The notes: a model not told the origin generated them from the letters alone. A DNA stretch of 64,000 nucleotides from Amycolatopsis anabasis (GCF_009765355.1 NZ_VTHK01000001.1:124001-188000); one strand, 5' to 3'; numbered from the stretch's first letter, positions 48,633 to 57,223 are shown. Numbers and translations: made by a program.

Positions 48633-49285
48633 TGCGGGTTGTGGTCGTGGACGACCAGGAGTTGATGCGGGTCGGGTTCCGGATGGTGCTGAGCGCCCAG
48701 CCGGACATCGACATCGTCGGCGAGGCCGGGGACGGCGAGGAGGCCGTGCGGCTGGCCGCGGAAACCCGGCCGGACGTGGTGCTGATGGACGTGCGGATGC
48801 CGGTGCTGGACGGGGTCGAGGCGACCAAGCGGATCGTCGACGCCGGGACCGCCCGGGTGCTGGTGATGACCACGTTCGACCTGGACGAATACGTGTACGC
48901 CGCGTTGCAGAGCGGGGCGAGCGGGTTCCTGCTGAAGGACACGCCGCCGGACCACCTGGTGTCGGCGCTGCGGGCGGTGGCCAGCGGGGACGCGGTGGTG
49001 TCGCCGAGCGTCACCCGGCGGCTGCTGGACCGGTTCATCGGCGCCGGCGGGCGGCCGTTGCGGGACGAATCGGTGCTGAGCGCGCTGACCGACCGGGAAC
49101 GGGAAGTGCTGGTGCTGATCGCCAAGGGCATGTCGAACCTGGAAATCGCGGAAACCCTGTTCCTCTCCGAAGCCACCGTGAAAACCCACGTGGGCCGGAT
49201 CCTGTCGAAACTGAACCTGCGCGACCGGGTGCAAGCCGTCGTCCTCGCCTACGAAACCGGCCTCACCCGCCCCGGCCTCACCTAG
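48632..49285 (+). CDS. NarL-family response regulator
   Basis: 217 residues. Receiver: VVVVDDQELMRVGF, LMDVRMPVLDGVEATK with the phospho-Asp, TTFDLDEYVYAALQSGASGFLLKD. LuxR-type HTH: LTDREREVLVLIAKGMSNLEIAETLFLSEATVKTHVGRILSKL. Coupled to the kinase by one-base overlap. GTG 48629 is an alternative start. Target genes are not obvious; the dynamin operon is divergent from the kinase and is a possible target. Confidence 0.93.
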   Translation: MRVVVVDDQELMRVGFRMVLSAQPDIDIVGEAGDGEEAVRLAAETRPDVVLMDVRMPVLDGVEATKRIVDAGTARVLVMTTFDLDEYVYAALQSGASGFLLKDTPPDHLVSALRAVASGDAVVSPSVTRRLLDRFIGAGGRPLRDESVLSALTDREREVLVLIAKGMSNLEIAETLFLSEATVKTHVGRILSKLNLRDRVQAVVLAYETGLTRPGLT

Positions 49286-50214
49286 CCCCTCCGCCGATCC
49301 CGAAAGTGCGCGCGCTTTCGGGCCAGCTGGTCGCGCACGAGGTCCACCACCCCCGCCGGGTCGCCGTAGAGCTGGTCCTTGGTGACCACGACGAAATCCC
49401 AGCCGACCGCACGCATTCTCGCTCGGCGCTCGGCGTCCAGCCTCGGTTGGTCGCCTTCGCCGTGCCATTCCCCGTCGTACTCGACCGCGAGCTTGCATCG
49501 AGGAAAGGCCAGATCCAGGCGACCGAGGAACAGACCCCGCTCATAGACCTCGAACTGCACCTCGGGTTCTAGCCCGCCGAGCCGAAGCCAGACCCTCAGT
49601 TCGGATTCGGGAATCGACTCCGCGCGGGAATCGGCCAGCTCCAGTGCCTTGCGCGCACGAACCACGCCGTGGTCGTGGCGCCGTTTGACGAACGTCGCGA
49701 GGGCAGCCAGGTCCACGGCTCCGCCGCGCACGAGCACGTCCAGCAGTCCGACTACGCGGGGCAGCGATCTGTGCAGCCGAGTGTTGATCAGGATGTCGAA
49801 GGCCATGCGCAGCGGTGTGGCCAGGCCGATGTCCCGCCACGGCTCGCTGTCGATATCGGGATACTTGGTTCGCCGGATGTGCATGCCGCGCTGGGCGATG
49901 AACCTCGCCCGCTCCGGCACGATGAATTCGACCGGCTCCCGCTCGGTCACCAGACCGAAACCCCGCACCACGGCGGCCGAACATCCCGTGAGCACTGCGT
50001 CCGGTGGCGCGACCAGTGCCGCCGCCGCACAGCGCAACTCATGAGTGAGTGGAATTCCTGCCGGTACGTGGACCCGGTGGAAAAGCCGTCGGAACAGCGG
50101 AGAGTAGAGCTGTTCCTTGGACAACCAACCCTCACTGACGGCTTGCCCGCCGAGGAAAGGGCCAGTCAAGTCGCCGGGATCGAGAACATCTGTGCGAGCC
50201 ACGTAATTCAGCAT
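49282..50214 (-). CDS. DUF559/Vsr-like nuclease-fold protein
   Basis: 310 residues from ATG 50214; a GTG at 50271 would add 19. The N-terminal half has an AbiEi-like look (DVLDPGDLTGPFLGGQAVSE, LTGCSAAVVRGFGLV). The C-terminal 80 residues carry a PD-(D/E)XK-type core: KLAVEYDGEWHGEGDQPRLDAERRARMRAVGWDFVVV, with E-Y-D-G, H and D-x-x-R residues in the Vsr/DUF559 order. Such two-part proteins are very numerous in actinobacteria; role unknown. Overlaps the response regulator end by 4 bp. Confidence 0.75.
   Translation of the reverse strand: MLNYVARTDVLDPGDLTGPFLGGQAVSEGWLSKEQLYSPLFRRLFHRVHVPAGIPLTHELRCAAAALVAPPDAVLTGCSAAVVRGFGLVTEREPVEFIVPERARFIAQRGMHIRRTKYPDIDSEPWRDIGLATPLRMAFDILINTRLHRSLPRVVGLLDVLVRGGAVDLAALATFVKRRHDHGVVRARKALELADSRAESIPESELRVWLRLGGLEPEVQFEVYERGLFLGRLDLAFPRCKLAVEYDGEWHGEGDQPRLDAERRARMRAVGWDFVVVTKDQLYGDPAGVVDLVRDQLARKRAHFRDRRRG
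49299..49322. repeat. CCCGAAAG palindrome, in the 3' end of the nuclease-like gene
   Basis: CCCGAAAGTGCG/CGCGCTTTCGGG, a 24-bp palindrome with one T-G mismatch, within the last codons of the nuclease-like gene (RKRAHFRDRRRG). It may act as terminator for both convergent genes. Related to the elements at 50294-50349. Confidence 0.7.
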
Positions 50215-50293
50215 GCCGGTAGACCCTGACCAGAATCCCGGACCAAGATCATCAAGCCCTGAGTTGTCCACATCCGGCGACGCCTGTGGATAT

Positions 50294-50349
50294 CCGAAAG
50301 TGGCGGCACTTTCGGGAAGGAGGAGCCCGAAAGTGCCGCCACTTTCGGG
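50294..50349. repeat. Nested palindrome of two CCGAAAGTG-CACTTTCGG units
   Basis: CCGAAAGTGGCGGCACTTTC (start 50294) and its exact reverse complement (50327-50348) flank a 9-nt loop, so the whole forms a 22-23-bp stem; each arm is also itself a hairpin with 9-bp perfect arms and a 4-nt loop. It can fold as one long hairpin or as two. It lies between the SDR stop (50351) and the nuclease-like gene start. Confidence 0.85.
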
Positions 50350-50350
50350 G

Positions 50351-51283
50351 TCAGCGGTAGGGCGACGGGTCGGTGGTGGCGGGGTTGAGGCCGCGGTCGC
50401 GGACTTCGGTCATCCAGCGGCCGAAGTCGGGCTGGGAACCGTCGACGTCGGTGAAACCGTATTCGTGCATGAGGGTCCACGAGGCGAGGGTTTTCCCGGC
50501 GAAGCGGGAGACCTCCGGATCGGCCGCCAGGGCGGCGACACCGCGGCCCAGGTAGGACGGGGTTTCCGAGATCGCGAAATCGGGGCCGTGCGGATTGCCC
50601 GGATCGGTCACCGCGTCCCGCCAGTTCTCCTCGGTGACCCCGAAATGGTCCAGCATGAACTCCGACCGCAGGAAACCCGGGGTCACGGTCAGCCCAGTGC
50701 ACCCGTGCTTCGGCAATTCCGCGCCCAGTGCCCGGCCGATCGCCCGGATGCTGCACTTGGCCAGGTAGTACGGGATCCCGGCACCCACGTAGTCGTCGTT
50801 GTCGCCGTCGGTGACCTCGATGACCAGCCCGCCCGGCCGCCGCACCACCAGCGGCAGCAGGCGGTGCAGCGCGATCAGATGGGTGTCCACCGCGTTGCGG
50901 ACCACCAGCAGCGCGTTGTCGAGTGAGGACTCCCAGTACGCCGAATCGAAGTCGACGAACGGATCCCCGCCCCACACGTCATCGACGAGCACGTCCAGCT
51001 GTCCGTCTACTTCGGACTCGATACGATCCCGCAGGGAGTCCACATCGGACACCGAGGTGAAGTCGCAGCGCACCGCGATCCCGCGTCCGCCCGCCGCGTC
51101 GACCAGTTCCGCGGTGTCCTCGATGGTCTCCGCTCGCTTCATCGGCGACCCCGCCGACCGGGTGGTCCGCCCGGTGACGAACACCGTCGCCCCCGCCCGG
51201 CCCAGTTCGACCGCGATCGCCCGGCCGCAGCCCCGGGTCGCCCCGGTGACCACCGCGACCTTGCCCGTCAGATCCTTGTTCAC
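50351..51283 (-). CDS. Short-chain dehydrogenase/reductase
   Basis: 310 residues. VAVVTGATRGCGRAIAVEL, TGRTTR, VLVDDVWGG (the NNAG stretch is replaced by DDVW), LVIEVTDGDN (Ser is replaced by Thr region) and YYLAK with catalytic Tyr and Lys. The changes at NNAG and the Ser position are unusual for classical SDRs but seen in the SDR_c-like group with this opening. Follows a TetR gene by 16 bp on the same strand and is probably controlled by it. Product unknown. Confidence 0.85.
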   Translation of the reverse strand: MNKDLTGKVAVVTGATRGCGRAIAVELGRAGATVFVTGRTTRSAGSPMKRAETIEDTAELVDAAGGRGIAVRCDFTSVSDVDSLRDRIESEVDGQLDVLVDDVWGGDPFVDFDSAYWESSLDNALLVVRNAVDTHLIALHRLLPLVVRRPGGLVIEVTDGDNDDYVGAGIPYYLAKCSIRAIGRALGAELPKHGCTGLTVTPGFLRSEFMLDHFGVTEENWRDAVTDPGNPHGPDFAISETPSYLGRGVAALAADPEVSRFAGKTLASWTLMHEYGFTDVDGSQPDFGRWMTEVRDRGLNPATTDPSPYR

Positions 51284-51299
51284 CGCTCGGTCCCCATTC

Positions 51300-51866
51300 T
51301 CAGCGCCAGCCCGCCAGCACCGCGTCGATGTCTTCTTCCAGCCGGTCGACCAGGGGGCCCTCGGGCCGGATCGACCAGTCGATCGCGACCCCGTTGATCA
51401 CCGACAACAGCGCACGCGCGGCCCGGTTCACCGGCGGCGCCCCGGGCAGCTGCGCGGCCCGCACGAGCACCCGCAGTTCCCGCTCCACCGCGGTGAAGTG
51501 CTCGCCGAGCAGCGCCCGCAGTTCGGGATCGCCGATGTCCACCCCCAGTTGCCCCAGGTGGTTCGCCGCCGTCTCCGCGTCCCCGAGCAGGTCGTATACG
51601 CAGACGAGCGCCGCCCGCAGCCCGGCCACCGGACCGTCCGGATGCTCGGCCAGCGCCCGCATCCGCTCGACCACCTGCCGGGTGTTCTCCCTGCTCAGCG
51701 CCCGCAGCAGGCCCAGTTTCGAACCGAACCGGTGGGCCACGGTGCCGACCGCGACCCCCGCCTCCTCGGCGACCTGCGCGAGCGTGAACCCGGGCCCGTG
51801 CCGGCCGATCACCTCGCCGGTCGCGGTGAGCAACCGCTCGTCGGTGATGCTGCGTGGTCGCGCCAT
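51300..51866 (-). CDS. TetR-family regulator
   Basis: 188 residues. HTH: DERLLTATGEVIGRHGPGFT, LAQVAEEAGVAVGTVAHRFGSKLGLLRAL. It precedes the SDR gene by 16 bp in one operon. An inverted repeat TTATTGAA-N6-TTCATTAA (51871-51892) lies just upstream of its ATG and is the obvious autoregulatory operator. Confidence 0.88.
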   Translation of the reverse strand: MARPRSITDERLLTATGEVIGRHGPGFTLAQVAEEAGVAVGTVAHRFGSKLGLLRALSRENTRQVVERMRALAEHPDGPVAGLRAALVCVYDLLGDAETAANHLGQLGVDIGDPELRALLGEHFTAVERELRVLVRAAQLPGAPPVNRAARALLSVINGVAIDWSIRPEGPLVDRLEEDIDAVLAGWR

Positions 51867-52157
51867 GGAGTTATTGAAGCACCGTTCATTAACTTCGGCA
51901 AGCCGGGGGTGACCCTGGTCGCACCCGCGCCGGGGATCAGGGTCTATTCAGGGTCATCACCGATCGCCTACCGCCGGAAAATGGCCCAAAGTACTACCCG
52001 AGTCGGGGTGAAAGTTCGGCCTGCAGGATGACGCGCTTCCACCTGTGAATCCGAAAAGATGACGTCAGTCGCAATGAATCGGCATCGGCGCCACGCTCAG
52101 TAGGACACCGATCCACCACGCGTCACCGCGGGGGAGAAACCGCAGCCAGGAGGAGAC
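51867..52157. other. Intergenic region between TetR and ABC genes
   Basis: 291 bp between divergent genes. It holds the operator at 51871-51892; the rest is AT-richer around 51945-52080. GGAGGAG at 52149-52155 serves the ABC ATPase. No hairpin or RNA gene was recognised. Confidence 0.45.
51871..51892. promoter_or_regulatory. TetR operator candidate TTATTGAA-N6-TTCATTAA
   Basis: The 8-bp arms match at 7 of 8 positions and lie 5 bp upstream of the TetR start codon. The AT-rich sequence in a 72% GC genome makes it conspicuous and it may also contain the -10 region. Confidence 0.65.
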
Positions 52158-53102
52158 ATGATCGAGGCGGCAGGCCTCACTAAGCGGTATGGCAAGACGC
52201 TGGCGGTGAACAATCTGTCGTTCAGCGTTGAAGCCGGTCGGGTGACCGGTTTTCTCGGCCCGAATGGCGCCGGAAAATCGACAACCATGCGCATGATTCT
52301 CGGTTTGGACAATCCCACTTCCGGGCATGTGACGATTGCCGGAAAGCGCTACCACGAACTGAAGCACCCGCTGCGCACGGTCGGCGCGCTGCTGGACGCG
52401 AAGTGGGTGCACCCGAACCGCTCGGCGCGGGCGCACCTGGCGTGGATGGCGAAGTCGAACAAGCTGCCCGCGCGCCGGGTGGACGAGGTGCTGGAGACCG
52501 TCGGCCTCACCTCGGTGGCGGGCAAGCGGGCCGGGGGCTTCTCGCTGGGCATGTCGCAGCGGCTGGGGATCGCCGGGGCGTTGCTGGGGGACCCGGAGGT
52601 GCTGCTGTTCGACGAGCCGGTCAACGGCCTGGACCCCGAGGGCATCCTGTGGATCCGGAAGTTCATGCACCGGCTGGCCGACGAGGGCCGCACGGTGTTC
52701 GTGTCCAGCCACCTGCTCTCGGAAATGGCGCTGACCGCCTCCCAGCTCGTGGTGATCGGCAAGGGGCAGCTGATCTCGCAGAGCAGCACCAAGGACTTCG
52801 TCGCCCGGGCGGCGGAGAACACGGTGAAGGTGCGCAGCCCGCAGCTCGACCAGCTGGCCGGTGCGCTGCGCTCGGCCAGCGCGGGCATCACCCCCGACCC
52901 CGAGGGCGGCCTCGTCGTGTCCGGATTGGACAGTGAGAAGATCGGCGAACTGGCCGCCAACAACGGCATCGTGCTGCACGAGCTGAGCCCGCAGACCGGC
53001 TCGCTGGAGCAGGCGTTCATGCAGATCACCGGGGACGCCGTCGAGTACCACACCGGACTGGAAGCCGAGGCCACCCAGGTGCTCGCGCCCACCGGCCGCT
53101 GA
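52158..53102 (+). CDS. ABC transporter ATPase (pair 1)
   Basis: 314 residues. Walker A GPNGAGKSTTMRMIL, signature GFSLGMSQRLGIAGALLGDP (SLGM in place of SGGQ), Walker B VLLFDEPVNGLDPEG, switch SSHLLSEM. This is the bacitracin-type BcrA/NatA-like group with a C-terminal regulatory part. GGAGGAG ribosome-binding site. With the permease that follows 24 bp later it forms pair 1; a second, highly similar pair lies at 54045-55699. Confidence 0.9.
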   Translation: MIEAAGLTKRYGKTLAVNNLSFSVEAGRVTGFLGPNGAGKSTTMRMILGLDNPTSGHVTIAGKRYHELKHPLRTVGALLDAKWVHPNRSARAHLAWMAKSNKLPARRVDEVLETVGLTSVAGKRAGGFSLGMSQRLGIAGALLGDPEVLLFDEPVNGLDPEGILWIRKFMHRLADEGRTVFVSSHLLSEMALTASQLVVIGKGQLISQSSTKDFVARAAENTVKVRSPQLDQLAGALRSASAGITPDPEGGLVVSGLDSEKIGELAANNGIVLHELSPQTGSLEQAFMQITGDAVEYHTGLEAEATQVLAPTGR

Positions 53103-53126
53103 CCAGCCAGGAGATTCGAGAAGACC

Positions 53127-53885
53127 ATGACTCTGCTCGCAGTGGAACGCATCAAGCTGTTCACCACCCGATCGCCGTGGTGGTGCGCGCTCATCGCGCT
53201 GGCGGTCACCATCGGCTTCGCCGCGCTCATCACCGGCACCGCGGACAGCGGCGCCGGCACGGTCGCCAGCACGCAGTTCGGCTACCAGTTCGGCCTGCCG
53301 GTCATCATGGTGCTGGCCGCGCTCGCGGTGACCACCGAATACCGCTTCAACACCATCCGCACCACCTTCCAGGCGGTTCCGAACCGGGCCGCGGCGCTGC
53401 TGGCCAAGACCGGTGTCGTCGCCGCGCTCGCACTGGTCATCGGCGAGCTGTCCGCCTTCGGCTCGTGGGGCATCGCCAACGTGATCAAGCCGAACGCCGA
53501 CTTCGCGCTCAACAGCGCGGCCGAATGGATCAACGTGGCCGGGGTCGGCGTGGTCTACGCGCTGGCCGCGGTGATCGCGATCGCGGTCGGCGTCCTGGTC
53601 CGGCACAGCGCCGGCGCCATCGCGCTGCTGATGATCTACACCCTCGCCGTGGAGAGCCTGGTCCGGCTCATCCCCAGCGTCGGCGACGACATCTACAACT
53701 GGCTGCCGTTCAACGTGGCCAACAAGTTCCTCACCGGCGACGGCGCCGCCCGGGGCGCCGAGATGGACGGCCCGCCGCTGTCCACCTCGACGCTGAGCCC
53801 GGCCTGGGCGCTGGCCTACTTCGCCGGATTCGCACTGGTCATGCTGGCCATCGCGATCGGCGTCGCGAAGAAGCGCGACGCGTGA
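53127..53885 (+). CDS. ABC-2-type permease (pair 1)
   Basis: 252 residues, six TM. Opens LLAVERIKLFTTRSPWWCAL, the same start as its paralogue in pair 2 (LLTAERIKLFSTRAPWWC). VLAALAVTTEYRFNTIRTTFQAVPNR is the ABC-2/BcrB-type motif TTE-x(R)-x-x-T-I-R. Followed by a terminator at 53958. Substrate unknown; BcrAB-like systems often give resistance to cell-wall antibiotics. Confidence 0.87.
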   Translation: MTLLAVERIKLFTTRSPWWCALIALAVTIGFAALITGTADSGAGTVASTQFGYQFGLPVIMVLAALAVTTEYRFNTIRTTFQAVPNRAAALLAKTGVVAALALVIGELSAFGSWGIANVIKPNADFALNSAAEWINVAGVGVVYALAAVIAIAVGVLVRHSAGAIALLMIYTLAVESLVRLIPSVGDDIYNWLPFNVANKFLTGDGAARGAEMDGPPLSTSTLSPAWALAYFAGFALVMLAIAIGVAKKRDA

Positions 53886-53957
53886 GAGACCACCACAGGG
53901 AAAACTCCGGAGACCGTCGCGAAAAACGGGGAGCGGCAACCACCGGATAGGGGAAAG

Positions 53958-53995
53958 AAGGCCCGGGTCGCCTTTCGGGGGGCGACCCGGGCCTT
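53958..53995 (+). terminator. Terminator of ABC pair 1
   Basis: AAGGCCCGGGTCGCC and GGCGACCCGGGCCTT, a perfect 15-bp stem with an 8-nt loop. It lies 73 bp after the permease stop and separates the two paralogous pairs. Confidence 0.85.
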
Positions 53996-54044
53996 ACCCG
54001 TACGAGCATTCGCCCTCCGCCGCCGGGGCTGGAAGGATGCGGAC

Positions 54045-54956
54045 ATGATCGAGGCAACCGGGCTCACCAAGCGCTACGGCAGCACGCTCGCGGTGGACGA
54101 TCTGTCGTTCACGGTGAACGCGGGGCGGGTGACCGGGTTCCTCGGCCCGAACGGCGCCGGCAAGTCGACCACCATGCGGATGGTCCTCGGCCTCGACCGC
54201 CCGACCGCGGGGCGCGTGCTCATCGACGGCAAGCACTACCGGCAGCTGCGCGATCCACTTCGGACGGTCGGCGCCCTGCTGGACGCCGGGTTGCGCCATC
54301 CCGGCCGCTCGGCCCGCGATCACCTCCGCTGGATCGCCGCCACGAACAAGATCCCCCGGGCCCGGGTGGACGAGGTGCTGCACCTGGTCGGGCTGAGCGG
54401 GGTGGCGAAGAAGAAGGCGGGCGGGTTCTCGCTCGGCATGCTGCAGCGGCTGGGCATCGCGGTCGCGCTGCTGGGTGATCCGCGGGTGCTGCTGTTCGAC
54501 GAACCGGTCAACGGGCTCGATCCCGAGGGCATCCGGTGGATCCGCGAGCTCATGCACGCGCTGGCCGACGAGGGCCGCACCGTCTTCGTGTCCAGCCACC
54601 TGCTGTCCGAGATGGCGCAGACCGCGCAGGACCTGGTGGTGATCGGCAAGGGTCAGCTGATCTACCAGGGGACGACCGAGGACTTCATCGCCCGCGCCAC
54701 CGAGCACACCGTGCGTGTGCGCAGCCCGCAGCTGGACGCGCTGCGCACGGCCCTGACCGAACGCGACGCCGAGTTCCGCGAGGAGGACGGCGCCCTGCTG
54801 GTGTCCCATTTGGACAGTGACGAGATCGGCGAGCTCGCCTTCGCGGCGGGCGCCACGCTGCACGAACTGAGCCCGCAACGGGGATCGCTGGAGGCGGCCT
54901 TCATGCAACTCACCGGGGACGCCGTGGAGTTCCACACCGGGGAGGTCGTCCGATGA
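54045..54956 (+). CDS. ABC transporter ATPase (pair 2)
   Basis: 303 residues. The same layout and long identical stretches as the pair-1 ATPase: LAVDDLSFTVNAGRVTGFLG, GPNGAGKSTTMRMVLGLDRPT, LGMLQRLGIAVALLGDPRVLLFDEPVNGLDPEG. The C-terminal extension differs most. Recent tandem duplication. Starts after the terminator and thus probably has its own promoter in 53996-54044, which is short; a promoter inside the preceding region is possible. ATGA overlap with its permease. Confidence 0.9.
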   Translation: MIEATGLTKRYGSTLAVDDLSFTVNAGRVTGFLGPNGAGKSTTMRMVLGLDRPTAGRVLIDGKHYRQLRDPLRTVGALLDAGLRHPGRSARDHLRWIAATNKIPRARVDEVLHLVGLSGVAKKKAGGFSLGMLQRLGIAVALLGDPRVLLFDEPVNGLDPEGIRWIRELMHALADEGRTVFVSSHLLSEMAQTAQDLVVIGKGQLIYQGTTEDFIARATEHTVRVRSPQLDALRTALTERDAEFREEDGALLVSHLDSDEIGELAFAAGATLHELSPQRGSLEAAFMQLTGDAVEFHTGEVVR

Positions 54957-55699
54957 GTTTGCTGACCGCCGAGCGGATCAAGCTGTTCAGCACCCGGGCG
55001 CCGTGGTGGTGCACCGCGATCGCGATCGCCGCGTCGCTCGGCTTCACCGCCCTGTTCGTCGGGCTGTCCGGCGAAGAGGTCAGCATGTCCGTGGCGAACA
55101 CCCAGGTGGCCGCGTCCTTCGGCCGCACGGTGATCCTGGTGCTGGCCGTGCTCGCCGCGTCGACCGAGTTCAACTGGGGCACCATGCGCATCACCTTCCA
55201 GGCGGTGCCCAGCCGGAAACCCGCACTGCTGGCCAAGGGCGTGGTGGTCGGCGCCTGGTCCGCGCTGGTCGGGCTGGTCGTCGGATTCGGCGCGTGGCTG
55301 ATCGGCACGCTGCTCGCCCCGGACGTCGACCTGGCGCTGAACAGCGGCGCGGACTGGCGCGCGGTGGCCGGGCAGGCCCCGCTCTTCCTGCTCACCGGGC
55401 TGCTCGGGGTGGGCGTCGGCCTGCTGCTGCGCAACACCGGCTTCGCGCTCGCCGTGGTGCTCGTGTGGACCCAGCTCGTCGAGGGGCTGGTGCTCCTCAT
55501 CCCCGGGATCGGGGACGACCTCTACAAGTGGATGCCGTTCTTCGCCGCGGGCCAGTTCACCGGCAGCGACTTCGCCATGTCCGCGATGAAGCTGGGCGAC
55601 CTGCCGATGGGCCCGCTCGGCTACGGCCTGTACTTCGCGGCCCTCTGCCTGGCGCTGTTCGCCGCCGGGGTGCTGGTCACCGATCGCCGCGACTCCTGA
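54953..55699 (+). CDS. ABC-2-type permease (pair 2)
   Basis: 248 residues, six TM. VLAVLAASTEFNWGTMRITFQAVPSRKPALL corresponds to the pair-1 motif TTEYRFNTIRTTFQAVPNR. Same length, start and topology as the pair-1 permease but clearly diverged in the C-terminal half. Coupled to its ATPase by ATGA. Function as for pair 1, with possibly different substrate. Confidence 0.87.
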   Translation: MSLLTAERIKLFSTRAPWWCTAIAIAASLGFTALFVGLSGEEVSMSVANTQVAASFGRTVILVLAVLAASTEFNWGTMRITFQAVPSRKPALLAKGVVVGAWSALVGLVVGFGAWLIGTLLAPDVDLALNSGADWRAVAGQAPLFLLTGLLGVGVGLLLRNTGFALAVVLVWTQLVEGLVLLIPGIGDDLYKWMPFFAAGQFTGSDFAMSAMKLGDLPMGPLGYGLYFAALCLALFAAGVLVTDRRDS

Positions 55700-55778
55700 T
55701 CAGCTGTCCGATTTGCCCGAAGTAACGTTTCGCGAGATCAATACGACGTAACGTGTCGCAATACCGCAGGGCGGCGGA

Positions 55779-55800
55779 TTAAGACCACGTTAAGACCGCG
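55779..55800 (+). promoter_or_regulatory. Tandem 11-bp direct repeat upstream of the unknown gene
   Basis: TTAAGACCACG immediately followed by TTAAGACCGCG: ten of eleven bases identical, spacing one helical turn, as bound by OmpR/PhoB-type response regulators. A second, looser direct repeat (GTAACGTTTCGC 55722-55733 and GTAACGTGTCGC 55748-55759) lies 20 bp to the left. Function unproven. Confidence 0.5.
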
Positions 55801-55904
55801 TGGGCCGCCTCACAGCGAGCGGACGCGCGGCCGTCACCAGGCGATATTCGAGGTATCGGAACGGAAACGAGCAATCCCGTCACGCAGCTCTACGGAGGTG
55901 ACCC

Positions 55905-56474
55905 TTGACGGTGGATATCGGTCGAGAAGTCGAACGTCCCGCGGTCCGGCCCAGTCTGCCCCGGCCCCGGCTTGAGCCCATGGTCGGTCTGGAATGGTCG
56001 CAGGCGATCGAACTTCCCCGGATCGCGGCCACCGCGACCAAACCGTCCGAGATCCGCCAGGCCTGGGTGCACCGCGCGCCGGAGGACCACGTCCTGGCCC
56101 TGTTCCGCTCGATGAGCGCGGGCGGCGATCCCGTTCCCGCGCCGTGGTGGCTGCGGGCGGTCGCGAAGGGCGAACTGGAATCGCGGGACGACGGGTTCCG
56201 CGTCGAGGACCGGGTGGCGCAGCTGCTCAGCCGCCGGCCGGGCTGGGAGTACGTGCCGTGGGCCGCCGACGGCGAGTCCGGGTACTGGGAGTTCATGCCG
56301 TCCGAGCGGGGCCCGTCCGGGCACCGGATCCCGACCACGGTGCTCAACACCGACCGGCATCCGGGCTGGATCGACGTGCTGCCCGCACACAGCGGCACCA
56401 CCCCGGCACCGATCGCGGTCGCCGGTCTGGCCGGGCTGCGCGCCCGGCTGGGGGAGTTCGAAGCCGTTCGCTGA
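55905..56474 (+). CDS. Conserved protein of unknown function upstream of trmB
   Basis: 189 residues from TTG 55905, six bases after GGAGG; the GTG at 55911 is 12 bases away. Soluble, with no signal peptide or TM. Trp-rich motifs: GLEWSQAIELPRIA, WVHRAPEDHVLALFRSM, PGWEYVPWAADGESGYWEFM, HPGWIDVLPAH. I recognise no fold. It lies 40 bp before trmB. A gene of unknown function (Rv0207c) next to trmB (Rv0208c) is also seen in M. tuberculosis, but I cannot show homology. Confidence 0.75.
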   Translation: MTVDIGREVERPAVRPSLPRPRLEPMVGLEWSQAIELPRIAATATKPSEIRQAWVHRAPEDHVLALFRSMSAGGDPVPAPWWLRAVAKGELESRDDGFRVEDRVAQLLSRRPGWEYVPWAADGESGYWEFMPSERGPSGHRIPTTVLNTDRHPGWIDVLPAHSGTTPAPIAVAGLAGLRARLGEFEAVR

Positions 56475-56514
56475 GCCCCGGCTATCGTGCGACTTCCTGG
56501 GATCGAACGGGAAG

Positions 56515-57222
56515 TTGAGCGGGGTTTTGGAGAGCGAGCAGCGGCCGCGCATGCGCAGCGTGGTCAGTTACGTCCAGCGCGGCGGGCGGATGACCGTCGC
56601 CCAGCAACGGGCCTGGGACGAACTCTGGCCGTCGATGGGCTGGAAGGTTTCCGAACTGCCCCCGGGCCCGATCGATTTCGCGGACTGGTTCGCCCGCCCC
56701 GCGCCGGTGCTGCTGGAGATCGGCTCCGGGATGGGCGAGACCACTTCGCAGCTCGCGGCGGCCGCACCCGAGGTCAACTACGTCGCGGTCGAGGTGTACG
56801 AGGCCGGGCTGGGTCAGCTGATGCTGCGCGCCGAGCGGCTGCGGGTGCGGAACCTGCGCCTGCTCAACGGGGACGCGGTGGTGCTGCTGACCGAGCACAT
56901 CGCCCCGGAGTCGCTGTCCGGGGTGCGGATCTTCTTCCCGGATCCGTGGCCGAAGAAGCGGCACCACAAGCGGCGGCTGGTGCAACCGGAGTTCGTGGCG
57001 CTGGTGGCGTCCCGGCTGGCGACCGGCGGGACCCTGCACCTGGCGACCGACTGGGAGCACTACGCGGAGCAGATGCTCGAGGTGTGCTCGGCCGAGCCCG
57101 CCCTGCGGAACCGGCATCCGGACTGGGCGCCCCGGCCGGGCTGGCGCCCGGTGACCAAGTTCGAGAGCCGGGCCCGGGAAGAGGGCCGGATCAGCCGGGA
57201 CCTGATCTTCGAAAAGGTGTGA
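56515..57222 (+). CDS. trmB: tRNA (guanine-N7)-methyltransferase
   Basis: 235 residues from TTG 56515. SAM motif LLEIGSGMGETTSQLA, then VNYVAVEVYEAGLGQLMLRAE and the TrmB signature VRIFFPDPWPKKRHHKRRLVQPEF, with ATDWEHYAEQML and KFESRAREEGRISRDLIF at the end, all in family positions. Makes m7G46 in tRNA variable loops. GAACGGGAAG upstream; followed by a strong terminator. Confidence 0.95.
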   Translation: MSGVLESEQRPRMRSVVSYVQRGGRMTVAQQRAWDELWPSMGWKVSELPPGPIDFADWFARPAPVLLEIGSGMGETTSQLAAAAPEVNYVAVEVYEAGLGQLMLRAERLRVRNLRLLNGDAVVLLTEHIAPESLSGVRIFFPDPWPKKRHHKRRLVQPEFVALVASRLATGGTLHLATDWEHYAEQMLEVCSAEPALRNRHPDWAPRPGWRPVTKFESRAREEGRISRDLIFEKV

Positions 57223-57223
57223 A

